Below are positions 1-8,195 of a DNA stretch of 16,197 bases, piece after piece. The notes under the pieces were generated by a model that searched no databases, was not told the DNA's origin, and worked only from the letters and a program-made list of their open reading frames with translations. The position numbers were made by a program, and so were the translations under genes. Origin of the DNA: Syntrophomonas sp. UBA5314 (GTDB lineage: Bacteria > Bacillota > Syntrophomonadia > Syntrophomonadales > Syntrophomonadaceae); the NCBI GenBank assembly GCA_002410325.1, contig DHRK01000032.1, positions 1 through 16,197 of the forward strand, given 5' to 3'. Numbering within the stretch: the first letter of the stretch is position 1; the number at the start of each line of letters is the position of its first letter.

Positions 1-23
1 TCTGATTATTCAATACCGATAAC
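1..23. repeat. Terminal direct repeat, left copy (tuf 3' end)
   Basis: Bases 1-23 are identical and in the same orientation to 16175-16197. The repeat covers the last five codons and stop of tuf plus five bases of flank. It reflects two tuf genes, or an assembly in which two copies were collapsed. Confidence 0.9.
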
Positions 24-1205
24 GGCGCCGGCGCCAACCGTTCTGCCGCCTTCGCGGATGGCGAAACGCAGTCCCACTTCTATGGCTATCGGCGTGATCA
101 GGTCGATGTCCATTTCGATGTTGTCTCCCGGCATTACCATCTCCACTCCCTCCGGCAGCTGGATGATTCCGGTTACATCTGTCGTCCGGAAGTAAAACTG
201 CGGGCGGTATCCCCCAAAGAACGGAGTGTGTCTTCCTCCTTCTTCCTTGGTCAATACGTATACCTGCGCTTTAAACTTGGTCAACGGCTTGATGCTGTTC
301 GGCTTCGCCAGTACCATGCCTCTTTCTACTTCCTTGCGGTCTACTCCCCTTAACAGGGTTCCTACATTGTCTCCCGCTTCTGCATAGTCCAGCAGCTTGC
401 GGAACATTTCTACTCCCGTTACCACCGTCTTGCGGATCTCTTCTCTCATTCCCACTATCTGGACTTCGTCTCCTACCTTTACCTGGCCTCTCTCTACACG
501 GCCCGTGGTTACCGTTCCTCTTCCGGTTATGGTAAACACGTCTTCGATCGGCATCAGGAACGGTTTGTCTACCGCTCTCTCCGGCAGCGGAATGTATCTG
601 TCCACTTCGTCCATCAGTTCCCATATCTTCCCGCACCATTCGCAGTCCCGGTTTCCGCATCCGCACTCCATCGCTTTTAAAGCCGAGCCTTTTACCACCG
701 GTATGTCGTCGCCCGGGAATTCGTAGAAGGACAGCAGCTCTCTTACTTCCATCTCTACCAGTTCCAGCAGCTCTTCGTCGTCTACCATGTCTACCTTGTT
801 CATGAAGACCACTATATAGGGTACTTCCACCTGTCTGGCCAGAAGGATATGCTCACGGGTCTGCGGCATCGGGCCGTCGGCGGCTGATACTACCAAGATC
901 GCCCCGTCCATCTGGGCTGCTCCGGTGATCATGTTCTTTATGTAGTCAGCATGACCAGGGCAGTCTACATGGGCGTAATGCCGCTTGTCAGTCTCGTACT
1001 CCACGTGCGCCGTGTTGATGGTTATTCCTCTTTCTCTCTCTTCCGGCGCCTTGTCGATCTCATCATACGATGTCGCTTTGGCTCCCCCAACCTTGGATAA
1101 ACACAGGGTGATAGCCGCCGTCAAGGTCGTCTTGCCATGGTCGATATGACCGATTGTCCCTATGTTTAAATGGGGTTTCGTCCTCTCGAATTTTGCCTTT
1201 GCCAT
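6..1205 (-). CDS. tuf: Elongation factor Tu (EF-Tu), complete copy
   Basis: EF-Tu is the cytosolic GTPase that carries aminoacyl-tRNA to the ribosomal A site. The 399-residue product shows the P-loop GHIDHGKTT near residues 19-27, the switch region RGITINTAH, DCPGH at 81-85 and NKVD at 136-139, followed by the two beta-barrel domains and the usual ...GAVIGIE end. I chose the ATG at 1205, giving MAKAKFERTKPH, which matches the family. A GTG four codons upstream lies inside the ribosome binding site AAAGGTGAG and is unlikely. The gene is last in the str operon, 30 nt after fusA, with no promoter seen in that gap. Odd point: between KAME and KIWELM the G domain carries a CxC-x4-CxxC segment (about residues 181-191), absent from E. 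coli EF-Tu. The 3' end is identical to the fragment at the right window edge, so the genome or assembly holds a second tuf. Confidence 0.98.
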   Translation of the reverse strand: MAKAKFERTKPHLNIGTIGHIDHGKTTLTAAITLCLSKVGGAKATSYDEIDKAPEERERGITINTAHVEYETDKRHYAHVDCPGHADYIKNMITGAAQMDGAILVVSAADGPMPQTREHILLARQVEVPYIVVFMNKVDMVDDEELLELVEMEVRELLSFYEFPGDDIPVVKGSALKAMECGCGNRDCEWCGKIWELMDEVDRYIPLPERAVDKPFLMPIEDVFTITGRGTVTTGRVERGQVKVGDEVQIVGMREEIRKTVVTGVEMFRKLLDYAEAGDNVGTLLRGVDRKEVERGMVLAKPNSIKPLTKFKAQVYVLTKEEGGRHTPFFGGYRPQFYFRTTDVTGIIQLPEGVEMVMPGDNIEMDIDLITPIAIEVGLRFAIREGGRTVGAGAVIGIE

Positions 1206-1235
1206 CCTGTCTCTCACCTTTCCTTTTTGTGTTTT

Positions 1236-3320
1236 TTATACTGGCAGCCCGTATCTCCGGGCTATGATCTCTTTACTCTTGCTTTCCGGCACTTCGCCGT
1301 AGTTGTTGATATGCAGGGAAAAGCTGGCCCGGCCCTGGCTGGCCGATCGCAAGCTGGTCGCGTAGCCAAAGGTTTCGGCCAGGGGCACTATGCCTTTGAT
1401 TACCCGGCTCTCCTTGTTTTCTTCAAATCCCAGCACCCTTCCCCGGCGCATATTGAGGTCGGAAATTACCTCTCCCACATATTCTTCCGGAGTCAGTATT
1501 TCAATATTCATAATCGGCTCCAGCAGAACCTCCCCACCGCCTGCCAGCAGTTCTTTTACCGCCATACTGGCAGCGACTTTGAAGGCCTGTTCGGTGGAAT
1601 CAACTTCATGGAAAGAGCCGCCGGTAAGCACTATCTCCAGGTCATCCACCTGGTAGCCAGCCAGTAAGCCGGCTTGCAGGGCTCCCATAACGCCCTCTTC
1701 CACCGAACCCACAAAGTGCTGCGGAACGCTTTCCGCATGGGCCCGGTTGACGAAACGCCGCCCCTGTCCTTCCTCCAAAGGAGTGGCTTCGATGATTACA
1801 TGGGCGTACTGACCCCGGCCTCCGGTCTGTTTTTCAAAGCGGGTCTCCGCTTTAGCCTTTTTGGTTATGGTCTCCTTGTAGGCCACCTGGGGTTTTCCGA
1901 CATTGGCGTTGACTTTAAATTCTCTCAAGAGCCGGTCAACGATGATCTCCAGGTGCAGCTCTCCCATTCCTGAAAGGATGGTCTGCCCGCTTTCCTCGTC
2001 CACCCGGGTGCGGAAGGTCGGATCCTCTTCGGCTAGGCGCCGTAGGCTCTCGCCGATTTTGTCCTGATCGGCCTTGGTCCGGGGCTCTATAGCCACGTCT
2101 ATGACCGGCCGGGGAAACTCGATCTGTTCAAGTAAAATGGGGTTTTGTTCGGAACACATGGTGTCCCCGGTTACGGTATCCTTCAACCCCACTCCGGCCA
2201 CAATGTCGCCTGCCACCGCTTCATCGATTTCTTCCCGGTGATTGGCGTGCATGCGCAGGATCTTGGTAAGGCGTTCCTTTTTGTCCCGACCGCTGTTTAA
2301 TATATAGGAACCGTTTTTCACCTTTCCTGAATAGACCCGGAAATAGGTCAGTTTGCCCACATACGGGTCAACGGCTATTTTGAAAGCCAGCGCGGACAAG
2401 GGTTCACGGACATCCGCCTTGCGAACAAGTTCCTCCCCGGTTTTAGGATGCGTACCTTTAACCGGCGGTTTGTCGAGCGGAGACGGCAGGTAATTGACCA
2501 CAGCATCAAGCAGCATCTGCACTCCTTTGTTGCGAAAAGATGATCCGCATAAAACCGGTACGACGCTGTTGTTGATAGTCAGCCTTCTAAGTGCGGAATT
2601 GATTTCTTCACCGCCGATGTCTTCCCCTTCCAGGTATTTCTCCAGGATGAGGTCGTCGTGTTCGGCCAGTTTTTCCAAAAGCGCACTGCGATACTTCTCG
2701 GCTTCGGATATTTCTTCTTGTAAAAGAACTCTTTCCAGATATTTATCGCCCAGTTCATCTTCATAAACACAGGCCACCATCCGGATCAGGTCTATACTCC
2801 CGCTAAAGCTGTCTTCACAGCCCAGCGGTATTTGAATAAGCACCGGGCTGGCACCCAGCACTTCTTCAATCATCTTAACGGCTCTAAAAAAGTCGGCCCC
2901 GATACGGTCCATCTTGTTGATATAGGCTATCCGGGGGACATTATAGCGGTCCGCCTGCCGCCATACGGTTTCGGACTGGGGCTGCACCCCTTCTACGGCA
3001 GAGAATATAGCTACTGCCCCATCAAGCACTCTTAAAGACCGTTCTACCTCGACTGTGAAGTCAACATGGCCGGGCGTGTCGATAATACTAATATCACAAT
3101 CTCTCCAGTTACATACGGTAGCAGCAGAGGTAATGGTTATACCCCTTTCCTGCTCCTGGCTCATCCAGTCCATGGTGGCTGTGCCCTTATCCACTTCGCC
3201 GATTTTGTGTACCTTGCCTGTGTAGTACAGTATTCTTTCGGTAGTTGTGGTTTTGCCGGCGTCGATATGAGCCATAATGCCTATATTGCGGACTAATGAT
3301 AGATCAGCTTTATCGGCCAT
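1236..3320 (-). CDS. fusA: Elongation factor G (EF-G)
   Basis: EF-G is the GTPase that drives tRNA-mRNA translocation and, with ribosome recycling factor, splits ribosomes after termination. At 694 residues it has normal family length. Motifs seen are AHIDAGKTT (17-25), RGITITSAA (59-67), DTPGH (81-85) and NKMD (135-138), then domains II-III with SGMGELHLEI (450-459), domain IV with GGRGQYAH (500-507) and GSFHEVDSTE (568-577), and domain V with EPIM (601-604) and FGYAT..LRS (651-659). The ATG start follows a GGGAGTG ribosome binding site with 8 nt spacing. The gene sits 33 nt after rpsG and 30 nt before tuf, the standard str-operon place. Odd point: the conserved domain IV loop, normally GGVIP.EYIP, is replaced by a divergent stretch at residues 529-543. 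It is placed as the housekeeping factor by context, but resemblance to an EF-G-like paralogue cannot be excluded. Confidence 0.97.
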   Translation of the reverse strand: MADKADLSLVRNIGIMAHIDAGKTTTTERILYYTGKVHKIGEVDKGTATMDWMSQEQERGITITSAATVCNWRDCDISIIDTPGHVDFTVEVERSLRVLDGAVAIFSAVEGVQPQSETVWRQADRYNVPRIAYINKMDRIGADFFRAVKMIEEVLGASPVLIQIPLGCEDSFSGSIDLIRMVACVYEDELGDKYLERVLLQEEISEAEKYRSALLEKLAEHDDLILEKYLEGEDIGGEEINSALRRLTINNSVVPVLCGSSFRNKGVQMLLDAVVNYLPSPLDKPPVKGTHPKTGEELVRKADVREPLSALAFKIAVDPYVGKLTYFRVYSGKVKNGSYILNSGRDKKERLTKILRMHANHREEIDEAVAGDIVAGVGLKDTVTGDTMCSEQNPILLEQIEFPRPVIDVAIEPRTKADQDKIGESLRRLAEEDPTFRTRVDEESGQTILSGMGELHLEIIVDRLLREFKVNANVGKPQVAYKETITKKAKAETRFEKQTGGRGQYAHVIIEATPLEEGQGRRFVNRAHAESVPQHFVGSVEEGVMGALQAGLLAGYQVDDLEIVLTGGSFHEVDSTEQAFKVAASMAVKELLAGGGEVLLEPIMNIEILTPEEYVGEVISDLNMRRGRVLGFEENKESRVIKGIVPLAETFGYATSLRSASQGRASFSLHINNYGEVPESKSKEIIARRYGLPV

Positions 3321-3353
3321 GCAGATTACACTCCCAGCTCAAATAGCTGGCGG

Positions 3354-3824
3354 CTACCAGCGATAGTGAGCGAAGGCCTTGTTGGCTTCCGCCATCTTAT
3401 GCGTATCTTCTCTTTTCTTAACTGATCCGCCGGTGCTGTTGTAAGCATCCATCAGTTCACCAGCCAGACGCTCGGCCATGGTCTTTTCGCCGCGTTTGCG
3501 TGAATAACCGACCAGCCAGCGAATAGCCAGGGTTTGTCTTCTCTCGGCCCGGACTTCTACGGGAACCTGATAGTTCGCTCCACCCACCCGGCGGGCCCTG
3601 ACTTCAACGATGGGCGTAATATTTTTCATAGCCACTTCGAAAACTTCGAGAGGGTCTTTATTCAACTTTTTAGCTACGATATTGAAAGCCCCATAGCAGA
3701 TGCTCTCCGCCAGGCTCCTCTTACCATCCCACATAACTTGATTGACCAGCTTGGTAAAAACCTTGCTGTTGTAAATGGGATCCGGTAATACGTCGCGTTT
3801 GGGGACGGGTCCTTTCCTAGGCAT
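3354..3824 (-). CDS. rpsG: 30S ribosomal protein S7
   Basis: S7 is a primary 16S rRNA binder that organises the head of the small subunit and lies close to the E-site tRNA. The 156-residue length is typical. The N-terminus MPRKGPVPKRDVLPDP and the segments VNQVMWDGKRS, RRVGGANYQVP and RWLVGYSRKRGEK are family hallmarks, and the protein ends ...NKAFAHYRW like other bacterial S7 proteins. The ATG start is preceded by a purine-rich GGAGGGAGG ribosome binding site. The gene lies 14 nt after rpsL and 33 nt before fusA, so it is co-transcribed. In E. coli S7 represses translation of the str operon by binding near this kind of junction, but the gap before rpsG here is too short to show a comparable structure. 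Confidence 0.98.
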   Translation of the reverse strand: MPRKGPVPKRDVLPDPIYNSKVFTKLVNQVMWDGKRSLAESICYGAFNIVAKKLNKDPLEVFEVAMKNITPIVEVRARRVGGANYQVPVEVRAERRQTLAIRWLVGYSRKRGEKTMAERLAGELMDAYNSTGGSVKKREDTHKMAEANKAFAHYRW

Positions 3825-3838
3825 GCCCTTCCTCCCTC

Positions 3839-4216
3839 CTATTTCTTCTTGGGTCGCTTGGAACCGTATTTGGATCTTCCCTGGTTGCGGTTCTGTACAC
3901 CAGCCGCGTCCAGAGCGCCCCTGATAATATGATATCTGACACCGGGCAGGTCTTTTACCCTGCCACCCCTTATCAACACCACCGAGTGTTCCTGGAGATT
4001 ATGGCCAATGCCAGGAATATAGGCAGTTACCTCAATGCCGTTGCTGAGCCTGACCCTGGCTATTTTGCGCAAGGCTGAGTTGGGCTTTTTCGGTGTCGTC
4101 GTATAAACACGAGTACAGACCCCTCTTTTTTGGGGGCAACTCTTCAGGGCGGGTGCGGTAGATTTCTTTTCTACTTTTTCCCTACCTTTTCTAACCAACT
4201 GGTTTATGGTCGGCAC
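3839..4216 (-). CDS. rpsL: 30S ribosomal protein S12
   Basis: S12 sits at the decoding centre of the small subunit and affects fidelity and streptomycin binding. The 125 residues begin MPTINQLVRKGRE and include CPQKRGVCTRVYTTTPKKPN, LSNGIEV, GHNLQEHSVVLIRGGRVKDL and the basic end SKRPKKK, all hallmarks of the family. The lysines corresponding to E. coli K42 and K87 (here K43 and K88) are wild type, so no classical streptomycin-resistance change is visible. The start is GTG, read as Met, with a strong GGAGGTG site 5 nt upstream; no in-frame ATG fits better. The gene starts 20 nt after the L7Ae-like gene and ends 14 nt before rpsG. Confidence 0.98.
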   Translation of the reverse strand: MPTINQLVRKGREKVEKKSTAPALKSCPQKRGVCTRVYTTTPKKPNSALRKIARVRLSNGIEVTAYIPGIGHNLQEHSVVLIRGGRVKDLPGVRYHIIRGALDAAGVQNRNQGRSKYGSKRPKKK

Positions 4217-4236
4217 ACTTGCACCTCCTTCCCCGA

Positions 4237-4485
4237 TTAATCAAATAGTATGGCGACGGCTGCGGAGCCTACTTCAATTCCGCAGGCGTGGCCAAGGGCT
4301 TTCATGCTGTCTACCATGACAACTTCCACCCCGCAGTGGTGGCAAAGCTGTTCAATGGGCTGTACTATGTGCGGTTCAGCATCACCGGCCAGGAATACTT
4401 TTTTCACCAGGCCTTTGTTTAAAGCTTTCTTAACCTGTTTGGCACCTATCAGCTTCGGACTATCCTTGATTTCGGTTAGAGGCAA
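4237..4485 (-). CDS. ybxF: L7Ae-family ribosomal/kink-turn RNA-binding protein (YbxF-like)
   Basis: This is a small protein of the L7Ae/L30e/S12e family, whose YbxF member in Bacillus binds kink-turn RNA. It contains the family core IGAKQVKKALNKG, VFLAGDAEP, the central HHCGVEVVMVDSMKALGHACGIEVGSAAVAI and little else. I chose a TTG start giving 82 residues (read as MPLTEIKDSPK), because GGAGGT lies 7 nt upstream and the length equals that of the Bacillus protein. The reading frame stays open upstream to a GTG at 4545, but that GTG has no ribosome binding site and sits at the predicted transcription start, so it is rejected. The position between rpoC and rpsL is typical of Firmicutes. It is the first gene of the str transcript. 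An in vivo ribosomal or regulatory RNA target cannot be read from the sequence. Confidence 0.93.
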   Translation of the reverse strand: MPLTEIKDSPKLIGAKQVKKALNKGLVKKVFLAGDAEPHIVQPIEQLCHHCGVEVVMVDSMKALGHACGIEVGSAAVAILFD

Positions 4486-4501
4486 GTTGCTGACCTCCTC
4501 C

Positions 4502-4540
4502 CGGTAAACCGAAACATGCCAGCCTCTAGCAAGTTTACCG
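4502..4540 (-). other. Hairpin at the 5' end of the str operon transcript
   Basis: CGGTAAAC and GTTTACCG form a perfect 8-bp inverted repeat (4533-4540 and 4502-4509) around a 23-nt loop. It begins about 5 nt after the transcription start predicted from the promoter at 4552-4580 and ends just before the GGAGGT site of the L7Ae-like gene (4493-4498). There is no U-run, so it is not an intrinsic terminator. A role in mRNA stability or in protein-mediated control of initiation is inference. Confidence 0.5.
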
Positions 4541-4551
4541 CGCACTTATAA

Positions 4552-4580
4552 AGTTTAGCACTTGGTGAACACCCCGTCAA
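4552..4580 (-). promoter_or_regulatory. Promoter of the L7Ae-rpsL-rpsG-fusA-tuf operon
   Basis: On the minus strand TTGACG (4580-4575) and TAAACT (4557-4552) are separated by exactly 17 nt, and TGC directly precedes the -10 hexamer, giving an extended -10 (TGnTAAACT). The predicted start is near 4545. It lies in the 122-nt gap between rpoC and the L7Ae-like gene, just where a str promoter is expected. It matches the architecture of the promoters at 11718 and 16048. Confidence 0.75.
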
Positions 4581-4607
4581 ATTCTTTATCATTTTTCGAC
4601 TCAAGGG

Positions 4608-7600
4608 TTAAGCTTCGTAGTCATCAACGGTTTCTTCAGATCCCGCTTCAGTGTAAGTGGTACGGTTGTACAAGGTATATCCGGTTCCGGCCGGGATCAG
4701 CTTGCCGATGATGACATTCTCTTTCAATCCGATAAGGTTGTCAACCTTTCCTTTTATAGCTGCTTCAGTCAGGACCTTGGTAGTCTCCTGGAAGGAAGCC
4801 GCGGAAAGGAAGGAATCTGTATTCAAGGAGGCTTTGGTAATGCCGAGCAGCATGGGTGAACACACCGCCGGCAGACCCCCGTTTTCTATTACATAGAGAT
4901 TCTCTTCTTCGAAAACCGCAATATCTACAAAGGCCCCGGGCAGCATCGAGGCGTTGCCCGGATCTTCAATTTTAACCTTCTTCAACATCTGGCGGATCAT
5001 GATCTCAATGTGTTTGTCGCTGATATCAACACCCTGGGAGCGATAAACCTTTTGAACCTCCTGCAAGAGGTATTTTTGCACATCCTGCACGCCTTTGGTC
5101 TTCAGTATATCGTGGGGATTCAACGGACCTTCGGTCAAGGCGTCGCCAATTTCCACATCGTCTCCCTCATAAACTTTTAAACGGGAGCCGTAATGAACCG
5201 GATAAGCAGCGATAACTTCGCCGTTTTCGTCCAGGATTTCAACCTCCCGGCGGCCTTTGTTTTCGCCGAATCTTACCCGTCCGTAGACCTCGGTCAACAA
5301 GGCCTGGCCTTTGGGCTTTCTAACCTCAAACAACTCTTCAACCCGGGGCAGACCGCGGGTGATGTCATCACCGGCCACACCACCGGTATGGAAGGTGCGC
5401 ATGGTCAGCTGGGTGCCCGGCTCGCCGATGGATTGGGCGGCCAGTATTCCCACCGCCTCACCGATTTCCACATTAAAACCGGTAGCCAGGTTGCGGCCGT
5501 AGCATTTTTTGCATACTCCATGGCGGGTTTTGCAGGTTAAAACGGAACGGATCTTTACTCTCGGAATTCCCGCCCGTTCAATGGCATATCCCGCATCGTC
5601 GTCGATCATCTGGTTTTCCTCGGCCAGAACTTCACCCGTCTCCGGGTGAACAATGGTGTCTACCGCCACCCGGCCGATAATACGCTGGTGCAGAGGCTCA
5701 ATCAACTGCGAGCCTTCCATAATCTTATCCACCCAGATGCCTTCAGTCGATTCGCAGTCATCTTCCAGGACAATAACATCATGGGACACATCCACCAGAC
5801 GCCGGGTCAGATAACCGGAGTCGGCGGTGCGCAGGGCGGTATCGGCCAGACCTTTACGCGCTCCATGGGTGGATATGAAGTACTCCAGAACGGTAAGGCC
5901 TTCACGGAAATTGGCTTTGATGGGAAGGTCCATAATCTTTCCGGAGGGGTCGGCCATCAGGCCGCGCATACCGGCCAATTGGCGTATCTGCTGGAAGTTA
6001 CCGCGGGCGCCGGATATGGCCATCATATAGACCGGATTGTCCTCCGGCAGGGCTTCTTTCAGGGCCTCGGTAACATCATCAGTGGCCTGGTTCCAGATCT
6101 CAACCACCTGAGAGTGTCTCTCCTGCTCGGTGATGAGTCCCACCAGGAAATCATCTTCAATCGACTCCACCGCTTTATCCGCTTCGGCCAGAATCAGAGA
6201 TTTGGCCTGGGGAGTTTCGAAATCAGTAACTCCAACCGTAATGCCGGCCCGGGTGCCGTAGGTATAACCCAGGCGCTTGATTCCGTCCAGCATTTCCGCG
6301 GTCTTGGCGTTTCCTTCCAGGCGGTAGCAGTCATATACAACATTACCCAGTTTTTTCTTGTCAATGACTTCATTGAAGAAACCTAAACTGTTGGGAATGG
6401 CTTCATTAAAGATGATCCTTCCCACCGAGGTTTCCACGATCTCTTCTTTATAGGTTTGTGCTTCATGGCTGCGCAGCATTTCCAAACCGGTTTTTTCTGG
6501 TACTCTCATTTTTACCCGGATCTTTTCATGCAAGGTGATGTTTTTGGTTGCATAGGCCATCTGCGCTTCTTCGGGATCCCGGTAGGCCTTGGGATGCTCA
6601 ATATTCCAATCCTCTTTGCTCATATAGGTCAAATAATACAAGCCGATAACCATATCCTGGGTGGGAGTCACTACTGGCTTCCCGTCTTTAGGATTCAGGA
6701 TATTATTGCTGGCCAGCATGAGGATGCGCGCTTCGGTCTGCGCCTCGGCCGATAGGGGCACGTGCACCGCCATCTGGTCGCCGTCGAAGTCGGCATTGTA
6801 AGCAGTACAAACCAGGGGATGCAACTGCAGCGCCTTGCCCTCCACCAGCATCGGTTCAAAGGCCTGGATGCCGAGACGATGCAGCGTGGGAGCGCGGTTC
6901 AATAGTACCGGATGCTCTTTTATAACATCATCCAGGATATCCCATACTTCTTCTCGGCCGCGTTCAACCATCTTTTTAGCGCTCTTTATGTTAGAGGCAA
7001 TTCCCCTATCAACCAGTTTTTTCATTACAAAGGGTTTAAACAGCTCCAGGGCCATTTCCTTGGGTAGTCCGCACTGGTGCATCTTCAAGCTGGGACCGAC
7101 CACTATAACTGAACGGCCTGAATAGTCAACACGTTTACCCAACAGGTTCTGGCGAAAGCGTCCTTGTTTGCCCTTTAACATATCGGAAAGGGATTTCAAG
7201 GGCCGGTTGCCCGGTCCGGTAACCGGACGTCCGCGGCGGCCGTTGTCTATAAGCGCATCCACCGCTTCCTGCAGCATGCGTTTTTCATTGCGAACAATGA
7301 TATCTGGAGCTCCAAGGTCCAAGAGCCTCTTCAGACGGTTGTTGCGGTTTATTACCCTCCGGTATAAATCATTTAAATCAGAAGTGGCAAAACGCCCACC
7401 GTCCAGCTGCACCATGGGCCTCAGTTCAGGCGGAATAACCGGAAGAACATCCAGGATCATCCAGTCAGGACGGTTGTCGGACAGGCGGAAGGATTCAACC
7501 ACTTCCAATCGCTTAATCGAGCGGCCTTTTCTCTGGCCGGTGGTAGTGGCAATTTCCTCTTTCAGATCCTGGGACATTTTCTCCAGGTCCACTTCTTCCA

Positions 7601-8135
7601 GGAGCAGCTTGATGGCCTCGGCGCCGATACCGGCCTTAAAGGCCTCGCCATAGCGCTCCCGGCTTTCCCGGTATTCCCGCTCATTGAGCAACTGCTTCTT
7701 CAGTAGGGGAGTGTCCCCGGGTGAAACCACTATATAATTTACAAAGTAAATAACCTTCTCCAATACCTTGGGCGACATGTCCAGGAGCAGACCCATGCGG
7801 CTGGGAATTCCCTTGAGATACCATATATGGCATACCGGGGCGGCCAGTTCTATATGGCCCATCCGCTCGCGGCGCACTTTGGAAGTAGTGACTTCAACCC
7901 CGCAGCGATCACAGACGATTCCGCGGTGGCGCACTCTTTTGTATTTGCCGCAATGGCATTCCCAATCCTTGACCGGTCCAAAGATCTTTTCGCAGAACAG
8001 GCCTTCTTTTTCAGGACGCAGGGTTCTGTAATTGATAGTTTCCGGTTTTTTTACCTCACCGCTGCTCCAGGAGCGGATCTGTTCCGGCGAAGCCAGCGAT
8101 ATTTTTATGCGATCGAAATTGTTAACGTCTAACAA
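4608..8135 (-). CDS. rpoC: RNA polymerase subunit beta-prime
   Basis: This is the catalytic subunit of DNA-dependent RNA polymerase. The 1175 residues align in order with Firmicute RpoC: N-terminal zinc ribbon C60-C62-C75-C78 (CHCG...CDRCG), the active-centre NADFDGD at 447-453 whose three aspartates hold Mg2+, the bridge-helix and trigger-loop region around 710-785 (GMRGLM, STHGARKGLADTALRTADSGYLTRRL split over this span), the second zinc site C794/C868/C875/C878, and the C-terminal GITKASL..DSFLSAASFQETT. Length is close to the Bacillus protein, with no large lineage insertion. The start is TTG, giving MLDVNNF as in relatives; an AAGGGAGAG site lies upstream. The stop is followed by the str promoter. 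It begins 60 nt after rpoB, and I saw no promoter in that gap, so the two are co-transcribed. Confidence 0.98.
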   Translation of the reverse strand: MLDVNNFDRIKISLASPEQIRSWSSGEVKKPETINYRTLRPEKEGLFCEKIFGPVKDWECHCGKYKRVRHRGIVCDRCGVEVTTSKVRRERMGHIELAAPVCHIWYLKGIPSRMGLLLDMSPKVLEKVIYFVNYIVVSPGDTPLLKKQLLNEREYRESRERYGEAFKAGIGAEAIKLLLEEVDLEKMSQDLKEEIATTTGQRKGRSIKRLEVVESFRLSDNRPDWMILDVLPVIPPELRPMVQLDGGRFATSDLNDLYRRVINRNNRLKRLLDLGAPDIIVRNEKRMLQEAVDALIDNGRRGRPVTGPGNRPLKSLSDMLKGKQGRFRQNLLGKRVDYSGRSVIVVGPSLKMHQCGLPKEMALELFKPFVMKKLVDRGIASNIKSAKKMVERGREEVWDILDDVIKEHPVLLNRAPTLHRLGIQAFEPMLVEGKALQLHPLVCTAYNADFDGDQMAVHVPLSAEAQTEARILMLASNNILNPKDGKPVVTPTQDMVIGLYYLTYMSKEDWNIEHPKAYRDPEEAQMAYATKNITLHEKIRVKMRVPEKTGLEMLRSHEAQTYKEEIVETSVGRIIFNEAIPNSLGFFNEVIDKKKLGNVVYDCYRLEGNAKTAEMLDGIKRLGYTYGTRAGITVGVTDFETPQAKSLILAEADKAVESIEDDFLVGLITEQERHSQVVEIWNQATDDVTEALKEALPEDNPVYMMAISGARGNFQQIRQLAGMRGLMADPSGKIMDLPIKANFREGLTVLEYFISTHGARKGLADTALRTADSGYLTRRLVDVSHDVIVLEDDCESTEGIWVDKIMEGSQLIEPLHQRIIGRVAVDTIVHPETGEVLAEENQMIDDDAGYAIERAGIPRVKIRSVLTCKTRHGVCKKCYGRNLATGFNVEIGEAVGILAAQSIGEPGTQLTMRTFHTGGVAGDDITRGLPRVEELFEVRKPKGQALLTEVYGRVRFGENKGRREVEILDENGEVIAAYPVHYGSRLKVYEGDDVEIGDALTEGPLNPHDILKTKGVQDVQKYLLQEVQKVYRSQGVDISDKHIEIMIRQMLKKVKIEDPGNASMLPGAFVDIAVFEEENLYVIENGGLPAVCSPMLLGITKASLNTDSFLSAASFQETTKVLTEAAIKGKVDNLIGLKENVIIGKLIPAGTGYTLYNRTTYTEAGSEETVDDYEA

Positions 8136-8195
8136 CCCATTCTCTCCCTTCCAGATTTAGTCCTCAAAACGGCTCTGCAGGAAAGTTGTGGTATA

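Noticed and set aside
271..666. A minus-strand frame of 131 codons within tuf, and a plus-strand frame at 397-726.
   Set aside because: Both are alternative frames of the complete tuf, with compositionally odd Arg-rich or Ser/Thr-rich products.
5646..6386. A long open frame of 246 codons on the plus strand opposite rpoC, and similar plus-strand frames opposite rpoB and fusA.
   Set aside because: They lie entirely antisense to well-conserved genes, show no recognisable domain or ribosome binding site, and arise from the codon bias of the true genes.
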